This document shows, one piece after another, positions 46,001-58,996 of a DNA stretch of 64,000 nt. Position numbers and translations under genes: made by a program. This DNA comes from Powellomyces hirtus. Its lineage: Eukaryota > Chytridiomycota > Chytridiomycetes > Spizellomycetales > Powellomycetaceae. Below the pieces are notes generated by a model. It had not been told where the DNA came from and did not search any database. It worked only from the letters and a program-made list of their open reading frames with translations. The stretch covers positions 176,322 through 240,321 of the forward strand of contig JAHLKG010000032.1 of assembly GCA_025526995.1 (NCBI GenBank), given 5' to 3'. The first letter of the stretch is position 1, and each line of letters starts with the position of its first letter.

Positions 46001-47165
46001 ATGTCTGCCCACCGACAATGCAACCCTTCCACCCCATCTGACTGCATGAGCGGAACCTCCTGCATGAAGCACGGCCAGCTCAATCTTTGCCTTCCTACCA
46101 ATCTTTCCAACTGCACAAAGGTTGATCCCTTGTTCGTGACCCCTATTAACAATGGTGAGTAAGACCGCGGGCAGGGTCATCCGAAGCTTCTGCGTCACCC
46201 TAAGGCGTTCGTCTTGCTCTTGTCACAGTGTACACAATGTTCTGCGACACTGCCTCTATGGCCACTGCTCCTGCCAACTCTGCCAGTCTTCCTTGTGCCA
46301 ACTACGAGATGGATCATGGTGGTCAACTCTGTCTCCTGAAGGCCTGTACCAGTGCTCAGCTTGCTGCCAACGACCAGACTTGTTGGTTGGAGGAGCTCCC
46401 CAATGGAGCCGCTGCCGCTCCCGATGTCCCAGAGTCCGAGAGAAAACACCACGGCTGCACTACCAACGCTGACTGCAAAATTGCAGGTACCAGGTAGGTG
46501 TTGGCATGGGATACCAGACTGTCAGCTACTCCATCCGGCTGAACTTCATTTGTTGTGAAAAGTTGCACCAAGCACGGCGCTCTGAACCTTTGCATCCCTG
46601 ACGACCGTTCCAAATGCATTGAGGTTGACCCTCTCTTCGTTGTTCCTGTCGACAATGGTCAGTGCACATTTCTGGATGTCCGGCATATGTCAGAAGCTTG
46701 GCAACCTACTTACCCACTGCTACGCACCCTTAGTGTTCACCATGTTTTGCAACTCCGCTACCGGTATGCCTTCCACGATCAATAAGCCCCCATGCGACCC
46801 TTACGAGAGCGCACACGGGGACTTGTGCATGCTTCCGGCATGTACCGAGTCACAGACTGCAAAGGGTGCCACCACGTGCTGGCTGGAGGCATTGCCCAGC
46901 TCCGCGCCGGGATCCGGAGTTACAGACGGTTCGTCCTCCTCCTCAGCTGGTCTGAGCGTCGGGGCCAAGGCCGGTATTGGCGCGGCTGTCGGCATTGTCG
47001 CCTTGGCAATCGGTTTCATTGCTATTCACAAGCATCGCAGAAGCCAACGCAAGGCCAGGTATGTCGTGACGCTGTCGTTCAAAACACGTCCCTCCCGATG
47101 TGCGTGTTCACTGATCATGTTGCCTTGTGTCTCAATGTTCCAGACTTCACCACGTCCAAATCTGA
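46001..47165 (+). CDS. Internally duplicated cysteine-rich membrane protein, family not recognised
   Basis: Five exons: 46001-46154, 46229-46493, 46563-46657, 46734-47058, 47144-47165; 861 nt, 286 residues. The protein holds two copies of a cysteine-rich unit. Matching pieces are SCMKHGQLNLCLP / SCTKHGALNLCIP, CTKVDPLFVTP / CIEVDPLFVVP, YTMFCDTAS / FTMFCNSAT, DHGGQLCLLKACTSAQ / AHGDLCMLPACTESQ and TCWLEELP / TCWLEALP. The intron after (I/V)DN falls at the same spot in both copies, so the duplication carried its introns. A Ser-rich linker and one transmembrane helix (GAAVGIVALAIGFIAIH) precede a basic tail (KHRRSQRKAR). Odd: no signal peptide starts the model; the ATG is 80 nt below a TATA box, so an unseen upstream exon is not required but remains possible. 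The last 22-nt exon is uncertain. Confidence 0.75.
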
Positions 47166-48689
47166 AGCATCAAGATCGGGCCATTATTGTTAGTTGTTGG
47201 AAAACTATGTTCATGCATGTGTGGGGCCTAAAGACCTCGCATTAAAAGCGACAATAGCTTGTTTGCGAGCGCTGCCAGGTTTTATATCATCAATTTCATC
47301 TATGTTAAAAAAATCTTGCGCTTTGCTGTTTCGTCGTCCCGTTCTCCACTTTGATGACTGCCGTCCCTCCTCCTCTGCCCCACTACAGATGTCAGTACAG
47401 ATGGTCTCAATCACGCGAGCTTTGGCGCGTCTTGACGGGTGGAAGTCGAAAGTATAGAGGAAAGAATTTGCAACCCCGACACCAAATAAGTCATCATGGA
47501 CTTAGTGCGTCACGCGGGACATGTCCATGGTCTCGAGTGGCGAAACGATTACTATCTCCCATGCGGCCGGCGCTATCAGTATACGAAAAATGCGTTGGAC
47601 CGGGGCATATCGCCGTTCTCAATGGGTTGATTCACCAGAAAGTCGAGCTGAAATATCCAGTGCCACGGTGACCGGGGCCAGCGCCGGGGGACATCACCGA
47701 GGAACGCGAATGGGTACCAGCTGTCCCATTTTCTGAAGACGCTCAGCGAGAGGCAATAGAGGAGCTCCCTAAACCATTCACCAAATCCGCCGCTGCGGAC
47801 CGCGACGAGAATCCGCGTTCGAGAATCCAAAAGCGACAAAATGGGGCAGGATGGCCTAATGTGCTTGTCGCAGGTCGCGGGGAATAAGGAATCGGAGAAG
47901 AATTTGGGATGCGTCCCATGAAATTCTGGATGAAATTGGGTTTGAAATCTGTCGATTGCTTGGCGTAGGTCGTTGATTGGATACCACGTCAAATATAGTA
48001 GAGCGCCAGCATTTCTGTCACTAGCTACGAAAATCAAGTCATTTATGCTTGCGTCCATCATATGTCACCGATTAAGTTTATTCTCCATGGCCTTTTGGGA
48101 CTCTTGCAGGCCCCACCGACACTGGCCTTGAGCTGCAGACGGCGTACCTCTATCCTGGAGGACTTGTGCGCACAGCCGGGTGGCTATTGAGCACCAGTAT
48201 TGGCGCTTATTCTCAACTTGGCTGGGTGCAACCCATGCCACAGGATATGGTACATTGCCAGTCATTCTACCATTTTGATAAGCGTGGGGCTGGCGTGCTC
48301 ACCGAGCAATATACCTGAAAAGGAACCCGATGTGTGAGTGTGCGTGAACTAGTGCCAGCTTTATAGCATCTTTAAGGCTTCTATCGGTTCACCGCTGGTC
48401 ACATCGTCGCGCATAATCTCCTTTTGGCTACTTCTTTCACGGTTATAAGAAGGCGTGAATCCCGAACGTGAACAATGGATTGGCCAGACACGCGCAGACA
48501 ATGGATTGCGCCTCATCTGCGTAAGCACTCTGGCACACGCTGTTAAAAAGCCGTCAATCTTTTACCCCCCTCAGCTACATGAGAAACGCATTACAAAATT
48601 GTCTCCTACTTTTTTCCTTCCTGCAGCCTCTCTTTTCGCTCGCCCCTTAACCTTGATTCACACCTTGTAGCTTCGTGGTGGCAGGCGCC
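47166..48689. other. Intergenic region with one possible minus-strand ORF
   Basis: A 161-codon open frame on the minus strand (48061-47576) reads like a folded protein in its first half (NDLIFVASDRNAGALLYLTW, DRFQTQFHPEF) but no domain is recognised and the tail looks random. I list it as a doubtful hypothetical only. The right part (48300-48689) is probably the promoter of the large surface protein. Confidence 0.35.
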
Positions 48690-51600
48690 ATGACGGAGTT
48701 CACAGAGATAGCAGCCAGGATCCTACTGCTTGCAGTCACTTTCCTGATTGGTGGAGCGAAGGAAGTGCGTGCTGCGTGCTCCCTCGTCACGACCACTTAT
48801 AAATGCCCAGAAGGTAACCTTCAGAAAATTAGCCAGTATGATGTAGCCTTTTGCTATGTTCCTGAGTGCGCCCACAAATAGGTCAATTGTTCAGTCGTTT
48901 TAAATTCTACACTACTTCGTTGAGTGATGGTACTCCCGGCCTACGCTTTTGGGGTGCCCAATGCACCCAGGGAAAAACATTCGGACAGTTTGATTTGCCC
49001 TTTCCTCAAAGTAAGCAAAGTTATCGTGCACAGCGACTTGAGCGCAAAAGAGAGGAAACCCTGTATTGAATGCTATTGCGTTGGCACAGATACTGGGGTT
49101 TGGGATGATTCGAGCGATGGGCAATACTATCAGATGGCAGTGTACAAAAATTCAAACCCACCAGCTGCACTCGGCTGTTCGCCTACTATTGTAGGGATGC
49201 AGACTTTTGTCACCAACAAACGATTTGGCTGGGGAACAAAGAGTAGTCGTCCCGCTTGGGCTCCTCAATCAAATAGTGCTTGGACTTGGATAGAGGCCGG
49301 ACCCGAATGCGTGCGCTATCAGACTATCGGTTCTAACCCGAGCTTCATCAATAGCATTACAATCAAAAGCTTGAGCACAGGAAGTCCGTATGTCGTCGAT
49401 GTGACGTACTCTTGCTCAAATATCTTCCACAATCCCGGAACGGGTATTATTGTCCGTCCCTCCTCCACAACCATCATGACTTCAGACATGGTGACCATTC
49501 AGACAAAGTCGGGAGTTGTTGGTCAACCGACATATGAATTTGTTGGGGAGGGATATTTGCTCTCGGATATCGGCACATTTGTCAAGTACGATTCAACCGG
49601 GGCCGCAATGAGCGCAGCCGGAAGCGGCGCTTCCTTCACGCAGGTTCTTATTGGATTGCATTCCTTCTTCCCCCAACCGCTCGCTTTTCCATGCGCCCTA
49701 CATGCTCATACTTAGCTCTTTCAAAACTATCAGGCTGATGTTGCGGCGGGCAAGGTAGCTTTTGTCTCAAAGCCGCTTCCATCTTATCCCACATCCGGAC
49801 GACAATACCTATTCGCGGTAAGTAGACGACGCTTCCATGTGCAACGAAAGTCCTTCACTTATTGTCATGATCAGGTATCCGACAATGGCCCGTGGGACTA
49901 CCAAAGGCTACTTTTATATTTCAATACCCATCCCTCGGTGACAACAAGGCCCGTCATGCCTTCTTCCCTGTCGCCAACAACAATTACTACCACGAACCTC
50001 CAAGTGCAGGACGACGACCCGCTGGCGTTGCTCAATTACACAGTAACCTCGCTGCCTCCAGCAGAACTGGCTGGATCGCTGTACTTCAACAATGTAGCGC
50101 TCATCAACGGGAGCCATTTCACTCAGAAAGATGTGGTAGATGGGAAACTGACGCTGCAGCCTGTCTTGACGCCGGGTGTATACGACGTGACGGTCCAAGT
50201 TGCCGATCGTTTGCCGGGAAGCGTCTCTGCCGTTTTGAGCATCGTGTTTTCCCCACCTGGGTATGCTACTGGGGATGTACAATCCGAGTGGGTAACCGGG
50301 AGCGCTCCCCGCTTTCTTGGCTTGCCGGATTTGATCAATCCGGTGGCTGCCACTCCCATCGGAAATGTGAGGTATCACATCGACACTATGTCAGATGGGA
50401 TGGTTATTGAAGTGTTTGATGGGTCGGTATGGGCGGCCTTGCGTATTGGAGATTCATTCACGGCATATCAGGTATGGTCTGTATCAAAGTCCGGGTATAC
50501 TATTCGTATTGAGTTACTTTGCCTATCAGGTCTACAAGCAACTGGTTCGGCTCAGCCTCACATCTTTAATTTATGGCAATACCATGCTAAGCTATACTGT
50601 GATGGCCGGGGGATCAACAGCTTCCGGAAAATACAAAGTGTACAGCAAGTATCCGCCTGTCGTTACCGTTGCGGACACCCTCATCGTTGGACAAACGGCG
50701 CCTCCATTCCAGCTCCAGCCTTTGCTGTCGGCCAGTGATGTCGATACAAATCCATCTTCACTGGAATATACGCTTTTGAACAATACCTTGCCTGGCGGAA
50801 CGCTTTGGCGATCGAATGGAACAGTATATACTGGACCGCTGGCAGCTGGAATGAAATTCACGTATGTCTAAAACGTTTTCCCACTCATGTAACCCCATTA
50901 TGCGAAACATGAGGTCTCAGATTACGTCTAACGCCCTTACGGATGTGCAGGCAAAGTGAGCTCGCCCAGAATCTATTGCAGATCCGACTGAACTCAAGCC
51001 AATCCGGTCCCGGCGAGCTACAGTTTCAACTTTCCGATGGCGTTTTCGTCAGAAATGCCAGTCTTCACGTCAATATAGTCATGCCCCCAAAAGTGACCAA
51101 CACGGTGATCGTAATTCCGTACAATAGATCATCGATTATCCCTGCATCTGCCCTCTATGCTTCGAGTACGACGATCCCCGCGCAACGCTTAAACTTTACT
51201 ATCGTTACCCCGTTTCGCGTCGGCCTGCTTTCGAACGCTTCCGATGCGGATGCTACCATATCTTCGTTCACTGCGTCGGACATCGCCGCGGGGTTTGTGA
51301 AATATACTCCAGCCTTGAATGGAAACGGAACTCACACCATGGCTTTGAGTATATCGGACGGCACAAATGCTCCGCTCAATACGAATTTTTCGATCCGAAT
51401 CAACACGGTGCCATGGGTCGCAAGAAACTTGCCCGTTGCGGTAACAAGGGACGCCGTAGCCAGTGTCACTTCGGCCATTCTCCTTGGGGCCGATTCACCT
51501 GGTACAGGGAACGAGTTGATATACACCATTGATGCATCTCCTCAGATGGGTTGTTTCCGAATCGCGCCCTCCACTGCTTGCGTGACACTGGCCAGTTGGA

Positions 51601-54600
51601 GTCACTCTACGATGCTAGCAAACAAAGTCAGGTGGGTGTGCATTGGACACTAACTTGAGCGCTCACAATAAGATTGACTAATAACTCCGGTATACAGTTT
51701 TGCGGCGTATCACGTCCTCGGAACGGAACCCATCGGCCTCACAATATCGGACGGTCTTGATCAAATACGCACGATCCTCACAGTGAACGTCACTCCCGCA
51801 CCAGTGTTGCTGACGCATAGAGCAATGACGCTGTGCGCACCTGCAGACACCAACTCGCTGGCTATAGACCTGATCCGCTCGTACCAACTTTCTGCTAGCT
51901 GTGGAGATACTCCCGCCTCGGGGCTGACATACAGAGTGCTCAATATCACAAACACGTCTCTTTTGTCCCTTGAACGCTACGATGGCGCATGGCGGCCAAT
52001 ATCTGTGGGAGGCACGTGGCTCCAGAGCGATGTGGATGGGGGAAATGTTAGAGTGACCCGTACTACGCCAGACAAGAATTTCAAGGCCGACGTTGCGCTC
52101 TCTTTATCGAATGAATTTAACGTTATTAATTTCACATTATCCGTCAATGGAGGGTTCATGCCTAGAATTAGACGGAACAATCCGTTGAAAGTGACGCCCT
52201 GGTTCTCATCGACGTGGATGTACTCGTCAAACCTGGGTATCGATAATATCAACATGCCATACGGGTCCATTTCCTATCAAGTGACGTCTCTTCCTTCCTA
52301 TGGAACTGTCGATCGTACCGCATTTGTTGATGGTAAGTGAGAGATAATCTGGCCACATCAGTGGTCGCACTGTAGCCGGAAAAACGATCTCTGACAGTCT
52401 ACCCGGTTTGCTGTAGATTATAACAACTATCATTTCCTGAAGTACACCCACGCAACAGCCCCGAAGACTTTGGAGGCGAACGACAGCTTACAAATGACGT
52501 TTACGGATGGAATATGGTGAGTTATACCGGCATGGTTGGTCGCGCATGTCGGTTTACTGTCAACTCATCTAGAAGTGGCAGCTCTTCCCCCCAATCGGTG
52601 ACAATCGTCATACAAATTGTTAATCAAGCGCCATATAATTGGAGGTCAAAAGCCGAAACGTTGCTCCCCTATCCGACGACATCAGAGCAGTTAATCACTC
52701 GGAGCCTCCTCGAATATTACGACGATGACGGGCCACTCAATCCCAGTTACACACTTCTGTCATTACCTTCGATTGGCGCGCTTCGATCGGAAAACACTTC
52801 GTTGGGAATAGGCAGTCAATGGAATGCATCTGCGCTCGGTAAAACATTGTGGTTAACTAATCTTCCCACCATTCAAAACGCTACTTTCATGGTAAATTTC
52901 AACTATAGGTATGTGTTTGCACCGTTCTGCCATGCAACATGGTTTTGAATGACTTGATTCAGAGAGCTTACCTTGTTTCATCGGATAGCGTTACCGATGG
53001 CCTCAACATTATGAATTCAACCTTTAATGTGACCTTCCTCCGCCCTCCCGTGCTGAAGACATGGATGCCTCCCCTCTGCAATCCGGATTTGCGGGCCTCG
53101 CCAGTGTGCTATTGGGGAAGAGAGGCAATGGAGCTCACCTCTGATCGCAAGGTCTGGTGGGATTTCCCGCAAATGGCACCGACATATTATTCCTATCAAG
53201 TGGACGATTACGGTTATTACAAATTCAAAACACCGAACCCTTTAATCGGGTTCTGGTACCTAGATGGCGTGCGGGAAACTTACTACTCCTCATCCTTCGA
53301 GCAAGACACTATTAATGCCCGGAGGGTTGGGTACGGAGGTGTGGATCTAGTTCGTAACACTAGCGTGTCGCCTGCGCCTGCCCGTGTGGGCTATTTCAGA
53401 TTCCCGGTCTCTTACACGGACAGGGTAGGTAGTTGCACTCCCAAGGCAAGTTTGCTTCTGTCGCTAATCATCTCTCAGGTAAACCCGTCTGTGTCCCAGA
53501 CTTTTCAGATTTGGTGGAACGCCCCGCCGGCGAGCAGTGTGAATAACACCTTGAGGTTCTCTGTTGATAGCAACCACAGCAAAGCCCTATTGAATACGAC
53601 GTTTGCTTGGACGGACAAAGACAACTCTACTGCCGAGATTAAGTTTACGCTTGTTGCGGCGCCTGCTGAGGGACAGCTGGTTTATCTTAGTGACACCACA
53701 GGCGAATCGGTGATGGGATCTGGGGCTACGTGGACCATGGACGACATAAACAATCGGCGGGTGGTTGTGGTATCGACAGTTACAAATACCTCCGGACGCT
53801 ATGATAACTTCCAGTAAGATCCTAGCGAGCTATCGGGCACCCCGCGTGTACGTTACTGACATTGGATGCTCTTAGGTTCAACGTAACAGATGGAGTGTGG
53901 ACGATTGCTAACCAGTACTTTGCAATTCTCAATGACGATGTTCCAGTTCTCAGCAAAAACAACAGCCTTCAGATTGACTGGGACGTTTCGCCGTTCGCGT
54001 CTCCCCTGCGAGCCACCGACCTTTCATACTCAGATCGATACCAGACTGGATCATCGCTCGTGTACACCTTGACCAGCAGTCCAGGCCTCGGTCAGGTTCA
54101 GCTGCGGAGAACGGGATCCTCTATTGCGCAGCTTTACAACGAGACTTACTGCACTTGCGATCTTCAGTCTGGGTGTGTGCCGCCGCTTCCTTTCTGTTAT
54201 TACACTTTTACGCAAGCGGACGTAGACGCTGGCGTGGTGTACTTGGCGGGCAGTAAACCCGGCAGGACCTCGCTGTCGTTCCGGCTTTCGGACGGCATTC
54301 ATGTGCTACCGAATCAGACGTACGCATTCACATTTTATAGCAAAATGAAAATCGCATTGTCACGACCTCTTATCGAATGGACCCAACCGTCTTTGTTGTT
54401 GTCGAATCAAACTTTGAATGTCAAGTCAGCAGAACCCGACACCGGACCTTCAAACATAACCTACGAACTGGTCACGCCGATGGGTGATTTTGGTTATCTT
54501 CAAAAATGGGATGGAGCAAAATGGTCAGCAATGACGACGGGATCTTCTTGGACTCAGCAGGATGTCATTGGGAGTTTGATACGCTTCTTTCATTCCACGA

Positions 54601-57067
54601 ACGACACTACCCGATTCGGAAATTTTGTGTTTGACGTCATGATCTCGGATGGTATAGCTAAAGTGACGACTGCATTCACAGTCTTTGTTCCAGGCCTGTT
54701 TACTGTGAGTTCTCACTCTCCCCTGAATCTGAGAGGTGTGTCCTCATATGTTTCCCATGTAGGTGGGTGCCACAAAACCGGTCGTACTAACGCAGTCCAC
54801 TTTCGAAATCGACGAGTCATTCTTCAAGCCGCGGTCGCTTAACACTGCTTCATTTACGTATACAATTACGTCCAGCCCGCATTTCTCTTTCTCCGCATGC
54901 CGCTCCTATAGCGGTTGGTACGGCAGGTCGACTTCTTGCTCCTACCAACGTTATGCCTATACCACCGCAGACCTGACCAACAACGGTTATATACAAGTCA
55001 ATACCCTCTATGGGGCGGGCACCGACCATGCCTTTGACGTGACGATATCCGATGGAGTGAACCGTCCCATTTCCGTCACATACCTGGTGCACCACAAGCT
55101 TCAACCGGTCTTTGCGCAAACTCAGACCTTATTGGTACCATCTGTCGGTCGGGCCCTCTTGTCGCTCGATATTCTGAATGTGACTGAGCCGGATTGGGCG
55201 ATTGTTGCCAATGTTACCAGTCCCTTAGAGTACGTGTTCCATCCGATATCTTCCACATATCCTATGCAACGCCGCAATGCGTCAGGGTATTGGGTTGACT
55301 TGCCGACGCAGGGTTCAAGCTGGTGAGTAAACGACATCGTAAACCGTAGCATGATGCCAATTTGTCTCCCTCATCGATAGCTCATCCATTCATTCCTCCA
55401 AGGACAACAGCAGAAATGGGTGCTGGTAACATTTCCTTCCGTGGCCAGGGTTCGGCACCAAATGTGGTGGTAAGAATGTCAGGTGTCACCGGATGGGGAA
55501 ACTGGATGTTTATCTGACATGCAAGTGTAGTCATTTCAGGTTGGTTATAGGAATCCTTGGCAGCGTGTCACAACGTCGGTACGAGGCCGAGTGTTTGCAT
55601 CTCCAGTGGTGACTTCGGACACCTCGATCAAGGTTGCCGTGAATGGGTCGGCGACCTCTAGTTCCTCCACGGCAAAACTGGTGAGGGACACTGGGTTTCC
55701 GGATGACAGCTCGTACCAGGTTTTATACGAGGCAACCACAATGCCAGAACTGGGCGTTGTCATTACCTGCAATACCTCCTTGGCTTCGAGCATTCTACTG
55801 GCGTCGTTATCTGGAGTTGGTAGCACCATCGCAGACCCTTCATTGGTGGTCGGGGCAAATGTGCTTTCAGCTGGCATGAAGTTCAACCAGAGCGATCTTG
55901 ATTCTGGTGCACTTACGTTTGTGGCATCGGCGGTCTCGGGGCAGACAAAGCTCACGATCACGGTGTCAGACCAGCTGAGCTTTGCGAGCATGGTTGATAT
56001 CAATATCGATGTCAACGGTGGACCTGTTGGAAATCTGGGCTGTGGCGTGATGGAATTATCAGCGCCACCGACGTCAGTCTTGTCCGCCGCGGTCCTGAAA
56101 TACAGTACTGGACCCCCGACAGGTGTCGTCCGCTATACTATCACAAGTCTTCCGGATGAGGTTTCGCTGACTGTCAACAACAACGGCCTAAATTTGGGGG
56201 ACTCATTTGACCAGAGCGACATCGATCAACGAGTGGTCAAGATATCATGGACGGGAGATTTGCAGAAGGAAACAAATGCAACTCTCCGGCTGGCCGCCGT
56301 TGATGGGCAAATGTCTGTTCCCGTCGCGATGACAATTCGTTACGTTTCTCCTCCTCCCCCGCCCTCTTCTTCAGTTGCCACAGCAGCTTCAGATCCAAGT
56401 TCCAGCATGTAAGCTTTCTTGAGCTTCGTCTCCCGAGTTGGGGAGCAAGCGTTTGACTGACGTATTGTGTTGTAGATTGAGCCCTGCAGAAACCGACATT
56501 GTGGCGGCTTCAGACACCATAGCGACTACGCAAACATCAAGAGCTACGCCATCGTCTGCGCATGCAGCAGCAGGGGAAACGAGTCCATCCGTGGAACAAT
56601 ATTACCCGACGACCTCGCAAACAATCGGCACGGCCACGGCCATCTCAGTGGGTGAAGCTCCTGGCCCCTCACCTACGGAACCACCGACGTCGGCATCAAT
56701 GCACGACTCCGTGAGCGACCCTGACAAACCCGCATCTTCGAACACAATGGACCACCTAGAAACCATAGCTACGGTCACTCCAAATCAGACGATGGAGGAC
56801 AGCATGCCCACGACAGCCTCGGCAAGTTCAAGTACAAGTCCGAGCAGTACTGCTACTGCGACGACGTCCAACGAGGCTGACAAGGAGTATCCCACGAGTA
56901 ACCCTTCGTCAGAGATACCAGAGACGAAGGCGGGCGGTATATCTACGATAACGATTGCTGCAGCCAGCGGGGCGGCGGGCGTAGTAGTTGTAGCGGGAAT
57001 TGCGATTGGGATTTGGTCCAAGAGCCGAACCTTTAGAGGGTTGCTAGGAAAGGCCAGTGCCCCATAA
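48690..57067 (+). CDS. Giant cell-surface protein with CSPG/cadherin-like repeats
   Basis: Seventeen exons: 48690-48813, 48882-49010, 49090-49643, 49734-49817, 49875-50471, 50530-50861, 50951-51631, 51698-52332, 52417-52516, 52576-52908, 52965-53424, 53479-53813, 53876-54704, 54763-55322, 55403-55469, 55540-56408, 56476-57067; 7,281 nt, 2,426 residues, in phase throughout. Starts with a signal peptide (MTEFTEIAARILLLAVTFLI). An N-terminal domain of about 230 residues is unassigned (GLRFWGAQCTQGKTFG). Then about 15-17 units with the CSPG/FRAS-type pattern: a Tyr-Thr-(Ile/Val)-(Thr)-Ser-(Leu/Ser)-Pro strand, a SFTQADVAAG / YTFTQADVDAGVVY / MKFNQSDLDSG signature, and an ISDG or VTDG end. A Ser/Thr/Pro-rich stalk, one transmembrane helix (GAAGVVVVAGIAIGIW) and a short basic tail (KSRTFRGLLGKAS) end it. 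Likely an adhesin with a rod-like outer part. Family relation is from pattern recognition. Confidence 0.85.
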
Positions 57068-57626
57068 AGACGGGGTGGCGGCGGTTGACTAGCTATTTAG
57101 CAGCAAAAGTGATTGCGAAATGAAAATGACGCTTCTTTGTAGCTTGACCCAAGGAAAACCAGCTGCCACTCTAAGCTTACACTTGAAAAGCTATTTGGAT
57201 GCATCACTTAGGATGCATCACACAATTGCTGCCAATGGAGCTCGGATTCGATATTGTTCTTCCCAGTCCCACTCTGAGTCAGAGCCAGCGGCCAACCACT
57301 CCCTATGCCGATTCAGAGCACTGGGCGAGGCACAGAACCCGTGTTGGGTCTGTGCTTCTTGCATGTTGGCTCTTAAGATTCCTTTCCTGCAGCCTGAAAA
57401 AGCCGCGGCAATGGAGATGCAGATAGGCAGCTCGGAAACCGATACTGACACCCAACTATTTACTAAAACTCCCCGGTTTTTGATATGCTTTGATTGGCTA
57501 GGCTAAAAGGGGGTGGGGGGTGCGGGGGGCAAGAACTGCTCCTGCATGCTTCTTATAGTTTTACCCTCTATATATCAAAGGTCTAACCATAGTGTGCACA
57601 GAAGCCTGCGACGAGTAAGGTTGAAT
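57068..57626. other. Convergent intergenic gap
   Basis: Between the giant surface protein (+) and a cysteine-rich GPI protein (-). No gene or repeat recognised. Confidence 0.45.
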
Positions 57627-58463
57627 TCAGCTAATCCACATGTTTACGGCCAAAGCGAAAGCCGCTGAGGCGGTCACCACGGAAGGTACTGTGATAGCAA
57701 CGGTTGCGGACGAATTTTGAGAGCGGTTGCCGGGGTTGCCGGTTTTTGAAGCGGGGGAATTTTTTGGAAGAAATTGGTACTCGTTCTGACGTGCCTCCAA
57801 TCCCTTTTGGGGGAAAAAGCACTGAGAGACCAGCGAGGTACTGGCGTTTCCGGCTTTGAGTAGAGCGGTCTCGTACGCGTGCTGGCAGAACGCTGTCGGA
57901 TCAGTTGGGTACGCCCCGGTTCTTTCAACGCATGTGCACTGCTTGGCCTGGATGTGAAAAGGCTTTGGTTTTCTGATTATGATAGGCATGCATCAGCAAC
58001 CGAAGAGCCCTACCGGGATCCGGTCTGTCCAACAGCTGTACTGACCGACTACGCGGCCCTGGGCGCTGCAAGCCGACGCGCACTTACCGTAGCCGCCGTC
58101 CGCCGAGCAGACCGTGGCAGGAGGGACAGCTGAGAGCGTCGCATTGCACTGGCAGTACAGCTTGTCTACGTAGTGGTTTGCTTCGGCGACGGCGATGGGA
58201 AGCGCGCGAGCGCACGGGAAACCCTGGAAGGCCATCCGTTGTACACAAAAGGTTTCACAAGCGGGGACGAGCGCGACCCACGGTGCAATTTGCAGCGATT
58301 GTTGTGAAGGACGCAGTGCGCGCAGCGTTCGAGACGGACATGTCGAAATCCAGTAGTCACAAAGTGCTAGTGGCAGTCGGACCACCCGGGAGCGACAGAC
58401 AGTTGCACCTTGTACTTGTAGCTGAACAAGACAATGGGGGGCGGGGGGGCATCCGTTTCGCAA
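57627..58463 (-). CDS. Cysteine-rich GPI-anchored protein, 5' end unresolved
   Basis: On the minus strand, a cysteine-rich block near 58300-58050 (ACETFCVQRMAFQGFPC, LYCQCNATL, TVCSADGGYGKCASAC) is followed after an intron by 57940-57627, giving QCTCVERTGAYPTDPTAFC, a Ser/Asn-rich stalk and a hydrophobic end (VTASAAFALAVNMWIS) of GPI type. A phase-0 intron from a GTAGTC donor near 58055 to an acceptor CACATCCAG near 57952 joins them; this donor is weak. No convincing signal peptide was found; the true first exon is probably upstream (right) of 58300. Likely a surface protein. No known family recognised. Confidence 0.55.
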
Positions 58464-58996
58464 TGAGGTGTCGGGGGCTCCTCCTGTGCGTGTGATCTCT
58501 CAGTCAAGTCACCCGAGCGAGTGATTGGGAATAAAAAGTTTAGAACGCCAACCACTCGGCGGAGTTGCGAACCTTGCGATTCTCTCAAGGTTTCCATCAT
58601 CTCCTCGCGAAACGCCTTCCCAAACGAGGTTCCCGAGCATCTTTCTGTTTTCGAAAAACAAAAAGGACGCTGAGCCGTTGCGCTGAGCCGTGCTGGATTT
58701 AGCACTTTCGACTCCATTTCGACTCGATTGTCGGATGGGCAGAGCGTTTCTGAAGTTCACCAGGCGAACAAAGACCATGCAAAGACCCTGCGAAGACCAT
58801 GCAAAGTTCCTTTCTTCTTCGCAACCAGACTTCAAACGGTGGGGGCGACCTGCTCTTGGAGCTGTTCGGCTGGGGAACGCTTGCGCGGGTCCCTCGCTCA
58901 GCCCGTTGGGGCCCGCTCGAAATTGCATAGAAAAGCTGGGCATGGGCAGACCAGCCTTTCAATCATCCGCCAATCTCATATCACAGTCCTTGCGCA
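58464..58996. other. Divergent flank, no confident gene
   Basis: Between a cysteine-rich gene (-) and the broken secreted gene (+). It may contain the missing first exon of the minus-strand gene. Confidence 0.4.

Noticed and set aside
47576..48061. 161-codon minus-strand ORF as a real gene
   Set aside because: Only the first half looks protein-like; no domain, splice partners or promoter could be found, so it is mentioned only as doubtful.
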